Positions 21,705-32,739 of a stretch of 64,000 bases of DNA are shown here, in pieces. The number at the start of each line of letters is the position of its first letter. The first letter of the stretch is position 1. The stretch is from positions 310,001 to 374,000 of the forward strand of contig NC_082413.1 in NCBI RefSeq assembly GCF_004011695.2. Reading direction: 5' to 3'. Under the pieces are notes generated by a model. The model searched no databases, was not told where the DNA came from, and saw nothing but the letters and a program-made list of their open reading frames with translations. Both the position numbers and the translations under genes were made by a program. Source of the DNA: Ascochyta rabiei (lineage: Eukaryota; Ascomycota; Dothideomycetes; Pleosporales; Didymellaceae).

Positions 21705-23341
21705 TCAGGCCAAAGCACCCATAGGATCCCAAAGCTCAAGCATCTTCGGCTTCTGCTCTAGCACCTTCTTCACTGTCGAGCTCACCACACTTGGATCCAC
21801 CACCGCCTGGTACACGAACTCATCCATCCACTTGTCGCTCATCACAAAATACCCTTTCTCGCCCACCCTTTCGCTCCAAGAGTTCTCAACCCTCCATCTC
21901 ACAGGCTTGCCGTCGACAACATGCACGGCCGTCAGCACCATAGCATGCGTCATCTGGCTCTCGCCGGTCTGCAGACGCTCGGCCTTCGACATGCCTAGCT
22001 TGATGTTGAAGCCTAACTCATACTCGAAAAGATCGGTGTCCATAATGCCCTTGGCTGAGTCGGAGTATTTACCAACATCTGAGCCGAAGAACACAGGCAT
22101 GCCGCGTTTGAGCATTGCGATGCACGCATCTTTGATGGTCTTCATGTCTGTGTTAACGTATGTGACTGGCCGACCTTCCCACACATTGCCCAGGCGGTTG
22201 ACGCTAAGCAAGCGATTGTAGGGGTTGCGAGGATCATTGACGAGAGAGAAGAGCTGGTGGACATCTGTGCCTGAAAGAGCCCGTACGGTCCTGCTGTCTG
22301 ATAGTTCCTTTGCAAAGGCAGTCGGGCGTGTCTTCACGGTTTGGAAGTTACCATCGCGGTCGTAGAATTCCCACGTAAAGGCCTTCTCTGGCGCAGGTGG
22401 TGGTCCAAGCATCAATGTGAGGATCAAGTGGATCTCGCGCATCATTGTGGCCTTCTCGGCTGCGATGCTTGCCTTGATGGCATTGGGCGAGGCGTTGCTG
22501 GATGCGATGGAACGCAGTCGAACAGCATCCTCCCGCAACTTAGTGGTGATGAGGTTGTCCATCACTCTCGAGTTGCTGGCGTTGAAAGAGTCCGGGTAAA
22601 GCGTTTGAGGAACCAGTCCGTATTTTTCCACCAGATTGGCTACCATGTCCCATTGTCCTCCGTCACCAACTGGACTTGCCAGCAAAGCCTGTACCAGGCG
22701 GCTATCGATGCTCTCAGACGCTGTCTCAAGAACATTCTCCAGAAAGTAGTTCGCTTTCTCCATTTTATCCATGAAAAATAAATATGCTTGGGACAGCTGA
22801 AAGTTATCCAACTTGTACTTCTTCATAATGGCGATGCGGAACACGTTGGTAGACGCGAAGAGCCAGCATCTGCCCGATGAAGCTTGGTTTGTGATTGGCG
22901 AGCCTTCAATGGGAATCTTGATGTTGAACTGGTTGGTGTCTGAGATTGCAGCTGCGCGAGAGGATAGGACAGCAGTTGCTGGATTCGAGCTTAGAGCTAG
23001 TAGAGCAAGGCGGTTCTGTAGTGATATTAGTTACATAGATAACGCGGAGCAGTTTGTTTCGCACCTTAGGGTCTTCCATGACCCTTCTTTCCCACTCCTC
23101 GACGTCTTTGATAGAGACATTCTTCGTCTGCCTTGAGAGTGGTGTATACTTAGGTGCTGCGATACGATCAGAGCTCGCCTCCAGGATCAGTCACTGAATA
23201 CCTACGAGCATCACCAGCGACATGCACAAACCCATCTTTTTCACTCGTAGCTCGATCTTCGTTCAGGTGGAGAGCTTGCAGGCGCTCTCGCAGCTTCTCG
23301 TTGACAGCAGCATCGGACGGTCTCGACTGGTTCGCACCCAT
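21705..23341 (-). CDS. LAP3: Bleomycin hydrolase / aminopeptidase C1B
   Basis: Papain-fold cysteine aminopeptidase of the Gal6/Blh1/Lap3 family, which forms cytosolic hexamers and detoxifies homocysteine thiolactone and bleomycin. Exons 23206-23341, 23065-23156 and 21705-23015 give 512 residues; introns of 49 bp each (GTAGGT...CGCAG and GTGCGA...TACAG) keep the frame. The catalytic Cys126 is in SSGRCWLFA, the His in MTHAMVLTAV and the Asn in VENSWSE. The C-terminus ending LWDPMGALA matches the family tail that enters the active site and limits cleavage. The MGANQS start carries an N-terminal Gly that could be myristoylated, an inference only. The start is the first Met in frame that fits family length. 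Confidence 0.94.
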
Positions 23342-23760
23342 AATGCGTACTAAGTTGATAATTACACAGGAACTCAGGAACAGAAGAGCTTCCAGCATGA
23401 AGTTGGGGTGTAGGTGGGCACCGTGATGGTCGCCTGCTTATCGATTCGTTATCGCGGGAAGCTATGGCGCGTGGCAGGGCATGTGATGCATCAGATGGCT
23501 AGGCGCACCTTCCCCATGCCGCGGGTCATGAGGCAAACGATAGCGGATCCGATTACAAACGCTGGAACGCAATATATCAGTCATGATAAGAAGTCTTGTT
23601 AGGCAGGTGCCATGACGAAATGGGTGTGCGGAGTACAAACAACCAAAGGACGCTCCTCCCGATCATGAGCTCCACCAGACCAGGCTGAAGCACTTTTTGA
23701 ATGTCTTGATATTTAGAGCCGGGTGATCATATTTCATCAAATCGAATGACACGGTTTACC
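23342..23760. other. Intergenic region upstream of the bleomycin hydrolase gene
   Basis: Promoter region of the peptidase gene and 5' flank of tRNA-Trp. No other feature recognised. Confidence 0.4.
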
Positions 23761-23842
23761 GGCCCGATGGCGCAATGGTAGCGCGTCAGATTCCAGTTAA
23801 GGTGTCTCCTGAAGGTTAGGCGTTCAAATCGCCTTCGGGTCA
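23761..23842 (+). tRNA. tRNA-Trp (CCA) with a short intron
   Basis: The 7-bp acceptor stem pairs GGCCCGA with TCGGGTC, leaving discriminator A. The D-arm has GCGC pairing around AATGGTA, and the T-arm is AGGCG, TTCAAAT, CGCCT. The anticodon loop reads TTCCAG and is then interrupted by about 10 nt (near 23797-23806) before TCCTGA. Removing these leaves a 72-nt tRNA closely resembling eukaryotic tRNA-Trp. The A31/C39 position would be a mismatch in this alignment, so the exact intron ends are uncertain by 1-2 nt. Confidence 0.88.
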
Positions 23843-24391
23843 TTCTATTTTTTGCCCACAAACCACGTCCAGTTTGTCTGCGCACAATCACCTTTTAAGG
23901 CCGGCAACGGCCCGTTTTTTGCTCCTTGCTGACATGTTTCAGCCATTCGGCCCCCGCTTACAATTCTTTTAACAATCTGCTCTCCACAACGTCTGACGCC
24001 TCAATGACCCTTGAATCACTAGGTATGCTGCTGAAGTCATAACCTGACTGAAGCGCTTTCTCGCTTCACTAGCTACATCTCTTCACGCAATTGGTTGCCT
24101 TGCATCTTGTTGGCCCTGAACAATGCATTGTTCGTGATCATCAAGGAATGCGCAATGTAGCTGGGAGATGAGGATGCCCTGCGCCAGGCCGCCAACGCGT
24201 GTTTCACCCACATTCACAGCCAGCCTTGGACGCCTTCTTTTGACCCCTGGGTATCGATCTGCAACATCTCCGGATTTCTGCTTAGCACGTCTAACCCAAC
24301 ACTCCTTTGATAAGTTTGCAGTTGCCCAGTAGATGCGATACCATCGTCCCTTCACTGCTCAACTGCTAAGTAAGCATCCACAGCCCTCATC
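23843..24391. other. Intergenic region after tRNA-Trp
   Basis: Apart from the T-run terminator and the presumed promoter of the tetraspan protein gene, nothing recognised. Confidence 0.4.
23848..23853 (+). terminator. Pol III terminator of tRNA-Trp
   Basis: A run of six T starts six bases after the tRNA end, as expected for RNA polymerase III termination. Confidence 0.8.
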
Positions 24392-25133
24392 ATGGCGAGT
24401 CAACCAGGGTTATGGAAGAAGCGCGTACTCATACCGTTCTGGTGTCTGCGTATCTGCATCATGATATTCCTGATAGGGATTTACGCCATTGCCCTTCACG
24501 CAGTCAATAGTGTTGGAGAGTTTGTGAAACCAGTTATCGCGTAGGTCTCTCATTGACTATTGCTATCGCAAGTGCTAACTACATACAGGAGCATTGTAGT
24601 CTTCCTCCTATTCATCGTCATTTGTCTTCTTATCGATATCCTCGCCATTGTGCTTTTCTTGCGCGACGCCTTGAAACCCGGGACATTCCTGATCATGAAC
24701 TGCTTTCAGACTGGTTTTTTCGGGGGCGTTTTGATCATGGATCTTGTGGCTGTCGCGAGAGGAACGAGCTCAGAAGGCATCGGGGGTAGCATCTTCGTCT
24801 TGTAAGCATACGAAGTGGGTAGCGGGAAACCAGCCACTAACACCCCACAGCCTCACATTCGTCGGTCTCCTCATCTACTCTGCCGTCGGCTACCACCGCG
24901 CGAAAAAGCAAGCTCAACGAGGCAACTACGCTGTAGCGTACAATCCCACCGTACCTACCGCATATGCACCGCCGCACTTAGACGCCCCGCCATATCAACT
25001 GCACACTGCATATCATTCGCAGACGGCCGCGCCTGTCGAGCTTCAAAACAGCCACTATCTGCCACCATACCAAGCACACGGCGCAACGACCGATTCCTAC
25101 AATCAGGGGCAGATGAAGCCAGCGCATATATAG
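24392..25133 (+). CDS. Small four-helix membrane protein (MARVEL-like)
   Basis: Three exons, 24392-24540, 24589-24801 and 24851-25133, give 214 residues. Both introns are 48-49 bp (GTAGGT...TACAG, GTAAGC...CACAG) and join cleanly. Four hydrophobic segments are visible: ICIMIFLIGIYAIALHAV, SIVVFLLFIVICLLIDILAI, a third around CFQTGFFGGVLIMDLVAVA and the last around TFVGLLIYSAVGY. A cytosolic tail rich in Pro, Tyr, Gln and His follows. The layout matches small fungal MARVEL-type tetraspan proteins (Nce102-like in topology), which organise plasma-membrane domains, but I see no diagnostic motif. The tail contains repeated PP/PY pairs (APPY, LPPYQ) that could bind WW domains. Function unassigned. 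Confidence 0.82.
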
Positions 25134-26160
25134 TCTGACTGGGAAACGGGGCTTGCTTCTTAAGTGTATGCAACAAACAGTAGATCACCTCTGGTGTACG
25201 CGCTCGAGTACTCCACTTCTGAAGGTTGGCAATCGTCGTATGACTTTTAGTAGCAGCCTTGAGCACTTGCAGAAGCGCGAGAGCATCAACGTCCACCACA
25301 AGCCATGCAACTATGTCTAGCGGATGTACAAGGGCGAAGCAGGGATGGAGCTGATCACATTCGGCACGCAGACAAAGAATCCTAGTTGTGCACTGGAAGC
25401 AGTAGCATGGTTCTGGTTTTGAACCTCAGATCTTGTTCGTATTTGCGAGAGCTTAGCATGGGGTCTCGTGGGAGTAATATGCTTATGCGATGCAATACGT
25501 CTTCAAACGTGCCAGATGGAACATACTCAAGTGGCAACGCACCTTTGCCCCTGATCCATGGAACGGGCCGTTGTCGTTTAACTACACGTAATGGCGGACT
25601 TCTACCATTTAAGGAAGGTGCACGACCTTCGGCCACGGCGTGCAGTGAATGTACATTCAGCCGCGTCCTCGTATGTCACTGTCGAGACAAATTGCAGGGC
25701 TGGTCAAGGAATTGAAACGCATGGAAAGCGCACGTGTGAATAGGCGTCGGAGGCGCCTGCCAGAAAGGTCGCCGCTGCCGAGGCGCCCATGTTCGGTCAC
25801 AACGCGACGCCCTTTCACGGCGGCATTACCAACCACTCATAGTTGTAAACCCGCTTCTCGCCGCGACCTCAATCTATCCTATGTGCAATCAAATCACGAT
25901 ATGCAACACGTTCGACTAGTCGTGTTATATTTGCTCTGCAGTAGACCTGACTGGTGTTTGCATGTCTGCCGAGGTGGAGTAGGATTTGAATATAGCTCAG
26001 GAAGCCTGTGCTAACCTGGCGAGTATCGCAGATACTTTAGGTATAAATGAGCATGTCTACTCATAATGAAGTGTAGCAGGCAGGCCCGCAGTTCTTATTT
26101 TGCTGGACCCAGCTTTGCACCGTCAACCACCTTCGTTTCGTCCGATACCCTCGCTACACC
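25134..26160. other. Intergenic region upstream of the SurE-like gene
   Basis: About 1 kb. An 84-codon - strand frame (25382-25636) has a somewhat protein-like sequence (LEYVPSGTFEDVLHRISILL), but I recognise no family. It could be a fragment of a decayed gene. The right part is the promoter of the SurE-like gene. Confidence 0.35.
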
Positions 26161-27127
26161 ATGCGCTACTCACTTCTCATCGCTGCCGCTTTACCTCTCG
26201 TTCAGGGCGTTCGCATTGTCCAGAGCAACGATGATGGCTGGGCTGAGATTAACCTGCGGACGTTCTTCAATGTTCTGAACTCTGCTGGCCACCAAGTGGT
26301 TCTATCTGCTCCAGCTGAGAACCAATCAGGCAAAGGTAGGTACCTTTTTGTTATGCATGTGAATTAAAAAGATCGGTTTGCTGACAGAGCCAGGTTCATC
26401 TGATGCGACGCCTGAAATCGTCGACTCTGACGGCTGCATCCACGCTTCCTGCCCTGGCGGCAGCCCGGCCACCGGGTTCAACGCCTCAGACCCACGCCTC
26501 AACTACGTAAACTCATACCCCGTAACCTCTATCAAGACCGGCATCTCAACCACTGCACCGAAGCTTTGGTCCGGCGCTGCTCCTGAACTAGCCCTCACGG
26601 GTCCTAATGTCGGTGGTAATGTGGGCGTCCAAGTTCCCTTCTCCGGTACCGTCGGCGCAGCCACGTACGCCGCGAAGACCGCAAAGATCCCTGCCATTGC
26701 ATTTAGCGGCCAGACAGGCGATCCTACGGCTTGGGACCAGCCTACACCTCTGTATAGCAAGATCTATGCTGATCTGGCACTCAACATCACAACTACCATC
26801 ATCAATTCTGGAAAGCCGTACCTCCCAGACAACACATGGCTGAACGTCAACTTCCCGGCTGTGTCGAGCACAAAGTGCAACAACGTGAACCAGTTCAAGT
26901 TTATTTTCACTCGTGTCAATACCGGTCTTGTTGGTAGTGCTCCCGATATTACTGTTTGCGGAACCACGGCGAGGCTGCCATGGGAGGCGGACGTCGCGGT
27001 CATCAGGGGAAACAACTGCTACGTCTCTATCTCGCCCGGTGATGCGAACGATAAGACGACTGCAGCAGCCGCTCAGCAGCAGATCATCTACGACAAGCTG
27101 AAGTCGATTTTGTCGTGCTTGTCGTAG
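26161..27127 (+). CDS. Secreted SurE-like acid phosphatase/5'-nucleotidase
   Basis: SurE-fold proteins are metal-dependent phosphatases acting on nucleotides or polyphosphate. Exons 26161-26335 and 26388-27127, joined across a 52-bp intron (GTAGGT...GACAG), give 304 residues. The N-terminus MRYSLLIAAALPLVQGVRI is a signal peptide with cleavage near QG. The metal-binding SNDDGW motif follows directly, as at the very N-terminus of SurE; APAENQSGK supplies the second conserved block. Later parts (PAIAFSGQTG, LPDNTWLNVNFP) match the fungal secreted branch. Cysteines at CIHASC and SCLS suggest disulfides in the extracellular protein, and NxS/T sites are present (NAS, NIT). Substrate preference cannot be read from the sequence. 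Confidence 0.9.
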
Positions 27128-27992
27128 GTTGATAGGCATCGGGAGAATAGAGATAGTCATATAATACTTCAGTGGCCTCTTTGGGTATCTAGATTAAACT
27201 CCGTCGAGCATCAACACACCCCATGTACTTTTGAATTTCTGGAATTTAGTCACAGACACCTGATAAAAAACCCTCAGTCGTGACAAAACGTCAGCATGCC
27301 AATCTAACCATTTATCCTTTTCGGCCCAACATGCATCCCTCCTCCTCTTCGCATAATCGATGCCAAAACCTCACATTCTCTGATCTTCTTCCACTACGAT
27401 ACGGAGAGGAATGAAAAGCGAGTTGGGTGTAGCTGGATGAGTATCGAGGATTATCGAGGACGGTTGTTGGTGGTCGAGGGTGATAGTGATTAGCTGCATT
27501 TCGCGAGATGTAGTGTACAAAAACAACGTTTCTCACCAAAGCTGCCCTGACGAGCGCTGGCGTTCAGGTAGTCTCAACCACTCTGGCATCGCTGGCGGCC
27601 CTCCTCGCAAAATCAAGGGCGTTTTGGTAATAACGCCACTTATTATTGCAAGCATGGCACGTAGTGCGCTTGCCCAATGGACCAGCGCGGAAGTACGACT
27701 GGTTCTCATTGCAGCCAGAGTTGTCAACAAACAAAATTGATCGACATTTTGATTCGTGAACAGACCAAGGGCTGGGACTTGCACAGCTCCACGGATAGCG
27801 GTATGCAACGTGCACGCTCAAAATGGTATCAAACAGGCGATCAAATTTGTTTGTTGACAACTCTGACAATTTGCAGCAGCCCAGGCAGGCCGCTTTTGAG
27901 AGCGGAGGTTGCTGACTGAGCCACTGTCTACCGCAAGGAGTGCACAATGTCTAAGGTCATTGAGGACAAAACATACCACATGACTGTGGACG
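27128..27992. other. Intergenic region holding an inverted-repeat element
   Basis: Contains the 148-bp inverted repeat described separately. The overlapping short frames on the - strand at 27533-27947 run through that repeat and look like chance. Confidence 0.4.
27717..27864. repeat. Inverted repeat with 27-bp arms
   Basis: Arms at 27717-27743 and 27838-27864 are reverse complements except for one position (AGAGTTGTCAACAAACAAA...). Weaker pairing (about 13 of 17) continues inward. The 94-bp centre is unrelated to known genes. It may be a tiny MITE or solo terminal repeats, but no target duplication is evident. Confidence 0.6.
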
Positions 27993-28289
27993 TCAATCAA
28001 CACTATTGCATGAGTCGTAATTGTGTCCCACACCGTGCACGCGTTGTGCGTCCTTCAAGTCCGCCAGCTCTTGCTGCAGCGCACGATGCTCTACGAGAAG
28101 TCCCTCATGGCTCTTGCGGCTCTCCTCAACTGCCTGCCCGGGGGCATGTGCCATGTCCTGTAGGTTCGTTAGTTTGACATATAGTTCTCAGAATCTTTCA
28201 CGCAAAGTAAAGGCCTGCAGTGCATCACTCGCTTCTGCACCAAGTGCCGCTAATCGAGCAGCAAAGCTGCCATCTGTGCTGTCCATCAT
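27993..28289 (-). pseudogene. Possible small coiled-coil protein gene broken by TGA
   Basis: From an ATG at 28289 (MMDSTDGSFAARLAALGAEA) a frame runs to LRERF and then meets TGA. The same frame continues without a gap through ELYVKLTNLQ, then through a Glu/Leu/Gln-rich helix with coiled-coil spacing (EESRKSHEGLLVEHRALQ) to a stop at 27993. A single CGA-to-TGA change would explain this. A 44-bp GT...CTAAC...ACAG segment overlaps the stop but would shift the frame if spliced. I recognise no family. Confidence 0.35.
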
Positions 28290-28887
28290 GTTGTCTAGTC
28301 GTTATTACAGTCGTGGAGTCGATCGAGAGAGGGTTTTGGAGAGGATAGTAGAGACGAAGAGGAGGAGGAGGAGGCAGAAGAAGAAGGAAGGCAGAAAGGA
28401 GCATGAGGAGAAAGGCAGACGGCCGCAGTGAAAGGAGGGTCACTGCAGCAATTGCGACGCACGTATCTTCACTTTGACCAGTGTGCTTATCATGGAACTG
28501 TCACTGACCGAATCCTTCCTTTCACTGTTCACCGTCCAAGGGAAGTGAACGGGAACTGGCAAGAGCTGGAGATCTTGTCGAAGCCTGCCTTGCAGCTGAA
28601 GAGACAGAAGTTGTTAGGTGGTGTACAGTTTTAGTATGTATATATGACAGCTAAGTAAAAGCATGTCGCTATGGTGTGACACATGCCGTAGGCACCAAGC
28701 CTTACTTTAAACACCTCACTGATGCTGCCTTGATTCGCTATTTCGGATCACATGTTGTTTGGTGTCGTTCGCCAGGTCACCATGCGCCCCTCGACTTGTC
28801 GCAAGATTCCAGGGATATGCGTGACGAGTCGCAGATGGAGGATAAGGATAATGCGTTAGGATATATGTACGCTCAACTATTCACAAA
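28290..28887. other. Intergenic region between coiled-coil frame and GUT1
   Basis: Includes a purine-rich tract (about 28350-28420, GAGGAGGAGG/GAAGAAGAAGG type) and the 3' flank of GUT1. No gene recognised. Confidence 0.4.
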
Positions 28888-30704
28888 CTATGAAAACTCG
28901 CCGTTGGCCTCGTCGGCATCGAGCCAACCTTTGCACATCTGTACAGCACGGTCCCTGAAAGATACGTTAGCTATGCCCGGCGTCTGTAATGGGCATTCTA
29001 GAACTTACCACTTCTTGAACATCTTTGCGCCTTCCTCCTGGCTGACGTTGGGCTCGAAGACCATACGGTCCTTCTGGTTGATCTCCTTCAGCTCGTCGAA
29101 CTCTTTCCAGACATCAACAGCGAATCCAGCCGCGATGGCAGCACCAAGTGCAGTAGTTTCGCGCATGGCAGGGCGGTCGACTGGGATACCAATAATGTTC
29201 GCTTGCGTCTGCACACAGTGTTAATGATGCGCCCAGTTCTTGATGTGATTTGTGTACTGACCTGCATGCAAAGGTTACTGTTACTCATCCCACCATCAAC
29301 AGCCAGCATGTTCAGCTTGTGCCCAGAGTCCAGCTCCATAGCATCGAGAATAGCCTTAGTCTGGAAGCAGGTGGCCTCGAGGGTTGCTCGCGCAATGTGA
29401 CCCTGCTCTGTGAATTGTGTAATGCCGAAGATTGTGCCCTTCGCATCGTCAATCCAGTAGGGTGCAAAAAGACCGGAGAAAGCTGTGACGAAAACACACC
29501 CTCCGTTGTCTTCTACACTCGCGGCAAGGTCACTAATCTTGTGTGAATGTGTAATGAAACCCATATTGTTCATCAGGAACTTGACACCAGATCCAGCGAC
29601 AGCTATGCTTCCCTCGAGGGCGTACACAGGTTTGCGCTTACCGCCAAAGTCGTATGCGATAGTTGCAAGCAGGCCATGCTTCGATATTACTGGTTTTTCG
29701 CCGACGTTGTAGAGCAAGAAACAACCAGTTCCGTATGTGTTTTTGGCAGATCCGGGTGTGAATCCTTGTTGACCAACCAAGGCTGACGACTGGTCACCGA
29801 GGCAGCCCGCTATCGGTACGCCCTTGAGGATGCCTCTTGTCAGAGAGCCGAAGGCGTCAGGAGAAGACGATGGAACAATCTTGGGCAGGTTCAGCTTCTT
29901 GCGGTCAAGCTTGAAGAAGTCCAAAAGCTTGTCGTCGTATTGTACGGTGTGCAGATTCATGAACATGGTTCGCGACGCGTTTGTGCAGTCTGTGACGTGG
30001 ATGTCGCGCTCCTTTCCACCGTTCAGGTTGTATAGAATCCAGGTATCGACAGTACCGAATGATAAGCGGCCTTCGTCGTATGCTTTTCGGACCTCTTCGA
30101 CGTGGTCGATCAGCCAAACCAGCTTCACTGACGATGGGTATGTGGACAGCGGCAGTCCAGTCAACCCAAGCAAATCGTCCGCTCCTTCTCTATTCTTCAA
30201 CTCTCGCACTAAACCCTTGGTTCTTGTGTCGGGCCATGCGATTGCGTTGTAAAGTGGCTCACCGGTGTTGGTGTCCCACACGACAGTGGTTTCACGCTGG
30301 TTGGTGATCCCAATAGCTTTAATGTCTGCAATGTCGTAGTTCATGTCCTCAAAGATTCCAGTAGCTTTCTCTATACACTGCTCAACAGAGCTGACGAGCT
30401 CATAGGGATCATGCTCGTGCCAACCCGACTGGGGGTAATGTTGGGTGAACTCGATCTGGTGTTGCGCAACGGGCTAAACGGCGAGTCAGTTGCGAATCCT
30501 CCAAGCAGGCACTGGCGGACTTACCTCTCCCATTCCATCGAAGATGATAAATCTTGTACTTGTGGTTCCCTGATCAATGGAGCCAATAAAGACCTTCTCG
30601 AGCTTCTCCTCGTCGAGAATCCCATCCGGCGAGCCATCTCTCACTTGCTTTTTGGGCACCGGCTGCGGCTCGACGCCCTTCGCAGAGATCTCTTGAATCG
30701 CCAT
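28888..30704 (-). CDS. GUT1: Glycerol kinase
   Basis: FGGY-family kinase that phosphorylates glycerol to glycerol 3-phosphate for catabolism and lipid synthesis. Four exons, 30525-30704, 29262-30473, 29009-29208 and 28888-28954, give 552 residues with GTAAGT, GTCAGT and GTAAGT donors. The last exon is only 67 bp and encodes the C-terminal RAVQMCKGWLDADEANGEFS. The N-terminal phosphate-binding motif GSIDQGTTSTRFIIFD follows a ~40-residue extension. The family signature region GVPIAGCLGDQSSALVGQ and the C-terminal nucleotide-binding block LAVDGGMSNSNLCMQ are present; ALGAAIAAGFAVDVW is also typical. The start is the first Met of the frame. Cytosolic or loosely mitochondrial in other fungi. Confidence 0.95.
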
Positions 30705-31552
30705 GTTGGTTGCAGAAATGCGAGAATTGTGCAGCGTTGCTTTGTATTGCAGTGGAGTACGGCTAATTATTCCGCGCGCACTGGAGATTTTCCGGTGTGC
30801 GCGTCGCGTACAATTGGTTGTTATAGTTCCGAGGTGGTTGTGCCGCAAATGCACGAAGAGGGATGCCGGTCGCGCGAAAGAACACCGAACTATGATGGTG
30901 CGAGGATATTTAAGGGCTGGAGAAAAAATGATAGAGGACTGTGCAAGAGGAAGGCAAAGAGATCATCGTACGGCGCGCAAAGTATTCAGGAACAAATCGG
31001 CACGCGACAACGATAATGCGCGTGGGCTTATGACGATGAGGGGTTGGTGTAGAGAAAGCGGGGGACCTGGGCTATGAGGGGAAACAATTCGTGGGCGCGG
31101 ACAGTCAGGTGGATGCACGAAATCTCAGCCTCAAGCAAGCTAAACAGGGTAAGCCCTCCTTGGTCGCTTTGCGACTGTTCCAAGTATCAATCGTCGATTG
31201 TTGCACCTGCTAACTGGGCCTAAAAGCGCAGCTAGGCAGTCCATCCGCGCGTCTTGATCATTGTGATATCAATACAGTGGGCCGATCGGCATGGTCGGCT
31301 CCACAATATAATTGATGGCATTATCAATCGCAGAGCCGCAAACTGTTTGACAAGGATACAAACCCCATGCTCGGGATATCGGTAACGGCACATGTTGACC
31401 AAATCCAGAGACGCGATTACTGTCAAAGCTCAAGTATAGCCATACACATTCAATTACACACCATTGTGCGCAGCTTGGTCCCCACAGAGGACTCAGGAAG
31501 CTTCGTCACGCGTTACCCGCAAAAACAATGGATCATGCCGATCCTACAGAAC
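30705..31552. other. GUT1 promoter and DUF3429 gene 3' flank
   Basis: About 850 bp of non-coding sequence. The + strand open frames at 30411-31077 overlap the antisense of GUT1 exon 1 and its promoter and have no protein character. Confidence 0.4.
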
Positions 31553-32739
31553 TTAGTGCTTGTCTCTGTCGTCGCTGGCCGCTGCATCCTTCTTGGCAGC
31601 AATTCTGGCCTCTTCTTCCTCTGCAAGCTTGTACTCAGACCCCTCGCGGAGAGCCTTGACTCTGTCGACCGCACCTGGCATCCTTCCGACCTTGGCCGAG
31701 ACCTCACCACGGCCAATTAAAGTGACAACAATGCTGACACCGACGATGAAAGTCAAGATGAATCGGTACTCGCGGTCTGTGGTGATAGCGGGGTTAGCCG
31801 TTGATATCCGAATGGCTGAGATGGAGTAAACTTACACCATGGAGGCGTCCAGCCCTTGAGCGCGGCACGAGTATCGATGAAGTACAGCCCAACAAAGCTC
31901 AAGAACTGGGTGATCAGAGCATACTCAATGGGCATAACGGTTGCACTCCAGCCAGCCATGGGAGCGAAGACACCAATTGCGTAGCGAGGATAGCCGTGAA
32001 CTCCCCCGTACTTGGCCCATTCCAAGCCCCAGTGGATTGCACCCAAGAACGAGATGATCTGTCGGTTATCAGCAAGGCAGTCATCGGTCGCGATACGGGA
32101 GCAAACATACGCTGGCTCCATATCCAATCTGAATAGGCTCAAGGAGATGCAGTAGTTGTGTTGCTGAGTGCTCTGATAGAATCGCGCCTTGCCCAGCGAC
32201 CGAGTGATTGATCTCGTATGCGCATAGAACCGTAGCAAGTGAAGTACCAAGGTAAGGAATAGTACCAGCAAGACCCATGTAGTAGGCCTCTCTTGGCACG
32301 TCTTTCAGACTGAAGGTTTCGCGAATGGTTTCCTGCATGATTCAGCAACATTCAAGAGCTATCGATGCGCCCAGCTTACCAAGTCGCTCTTCACACCCTT
32401 CATCATATCGACATCTGGCTCAGGCGCAGGGGCGCCATGTTCGGAGAGGAAGGGATGAATTGTGCTGGTCGTCGACACGCGTTCTGGTGTGGGTTCAAGC
32501 TTCTCGTGTGCATATTTCTCCTCCGCCTTCTCCTGCTCCTTTGTGATATTTCGGCGAAGGATTGAAGATTTGATCAGAGTTATGCGTGCCAACTGCGATG
32601 TTTGTGGCCGCTTGGACGCCAGAGAACCAAACTGTGTGGTCCATTGATGTGCAGGGGCCGTCCGTTGAGCGGACGCGAATGGGCGCGCAGCGGGCGCGGT
32701 AATTGATCTCGCGAAGCGCGTAGCACCGTTGCGAAGCAT
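31553..32739 (-). CDS. Mitochondrial DUF3429 membrane protein
   Basis: Four exons, 32380-32739, 32111-32332, 31836-32058 and 31553-31776, give 342 residues; introns are 47-59 bp with GTAAGC, GTATGT and GTAAGT donors. The first ~60 residues are Arg/Ser/Ala-rich and almost free of acids (MLRNGATRFARSITAPAARP), a mitochondrial presequence. The conserved region contains GLAGTIPYLGTSLATVL, a FLGAIHWGLEW block that I regard as the hallmark of the DUF3429 (TMEM69-like) family, and further membrane helices (MAGWSATVMPIEYALITQF, FILTFIVGVSIVVTLIG). A charged C-terminal tail ends in ASDDRDKH. Probably inner-membrane; molecular role unknown. Confidence 0.88.

Noticed and set aside
28021..28431. 136-codon + strand frame with a Lys/Arg-rich tail
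   Set aside because: The basic tail is just the purine-rich tract; the rest is antisense to the coiled-coil frame.
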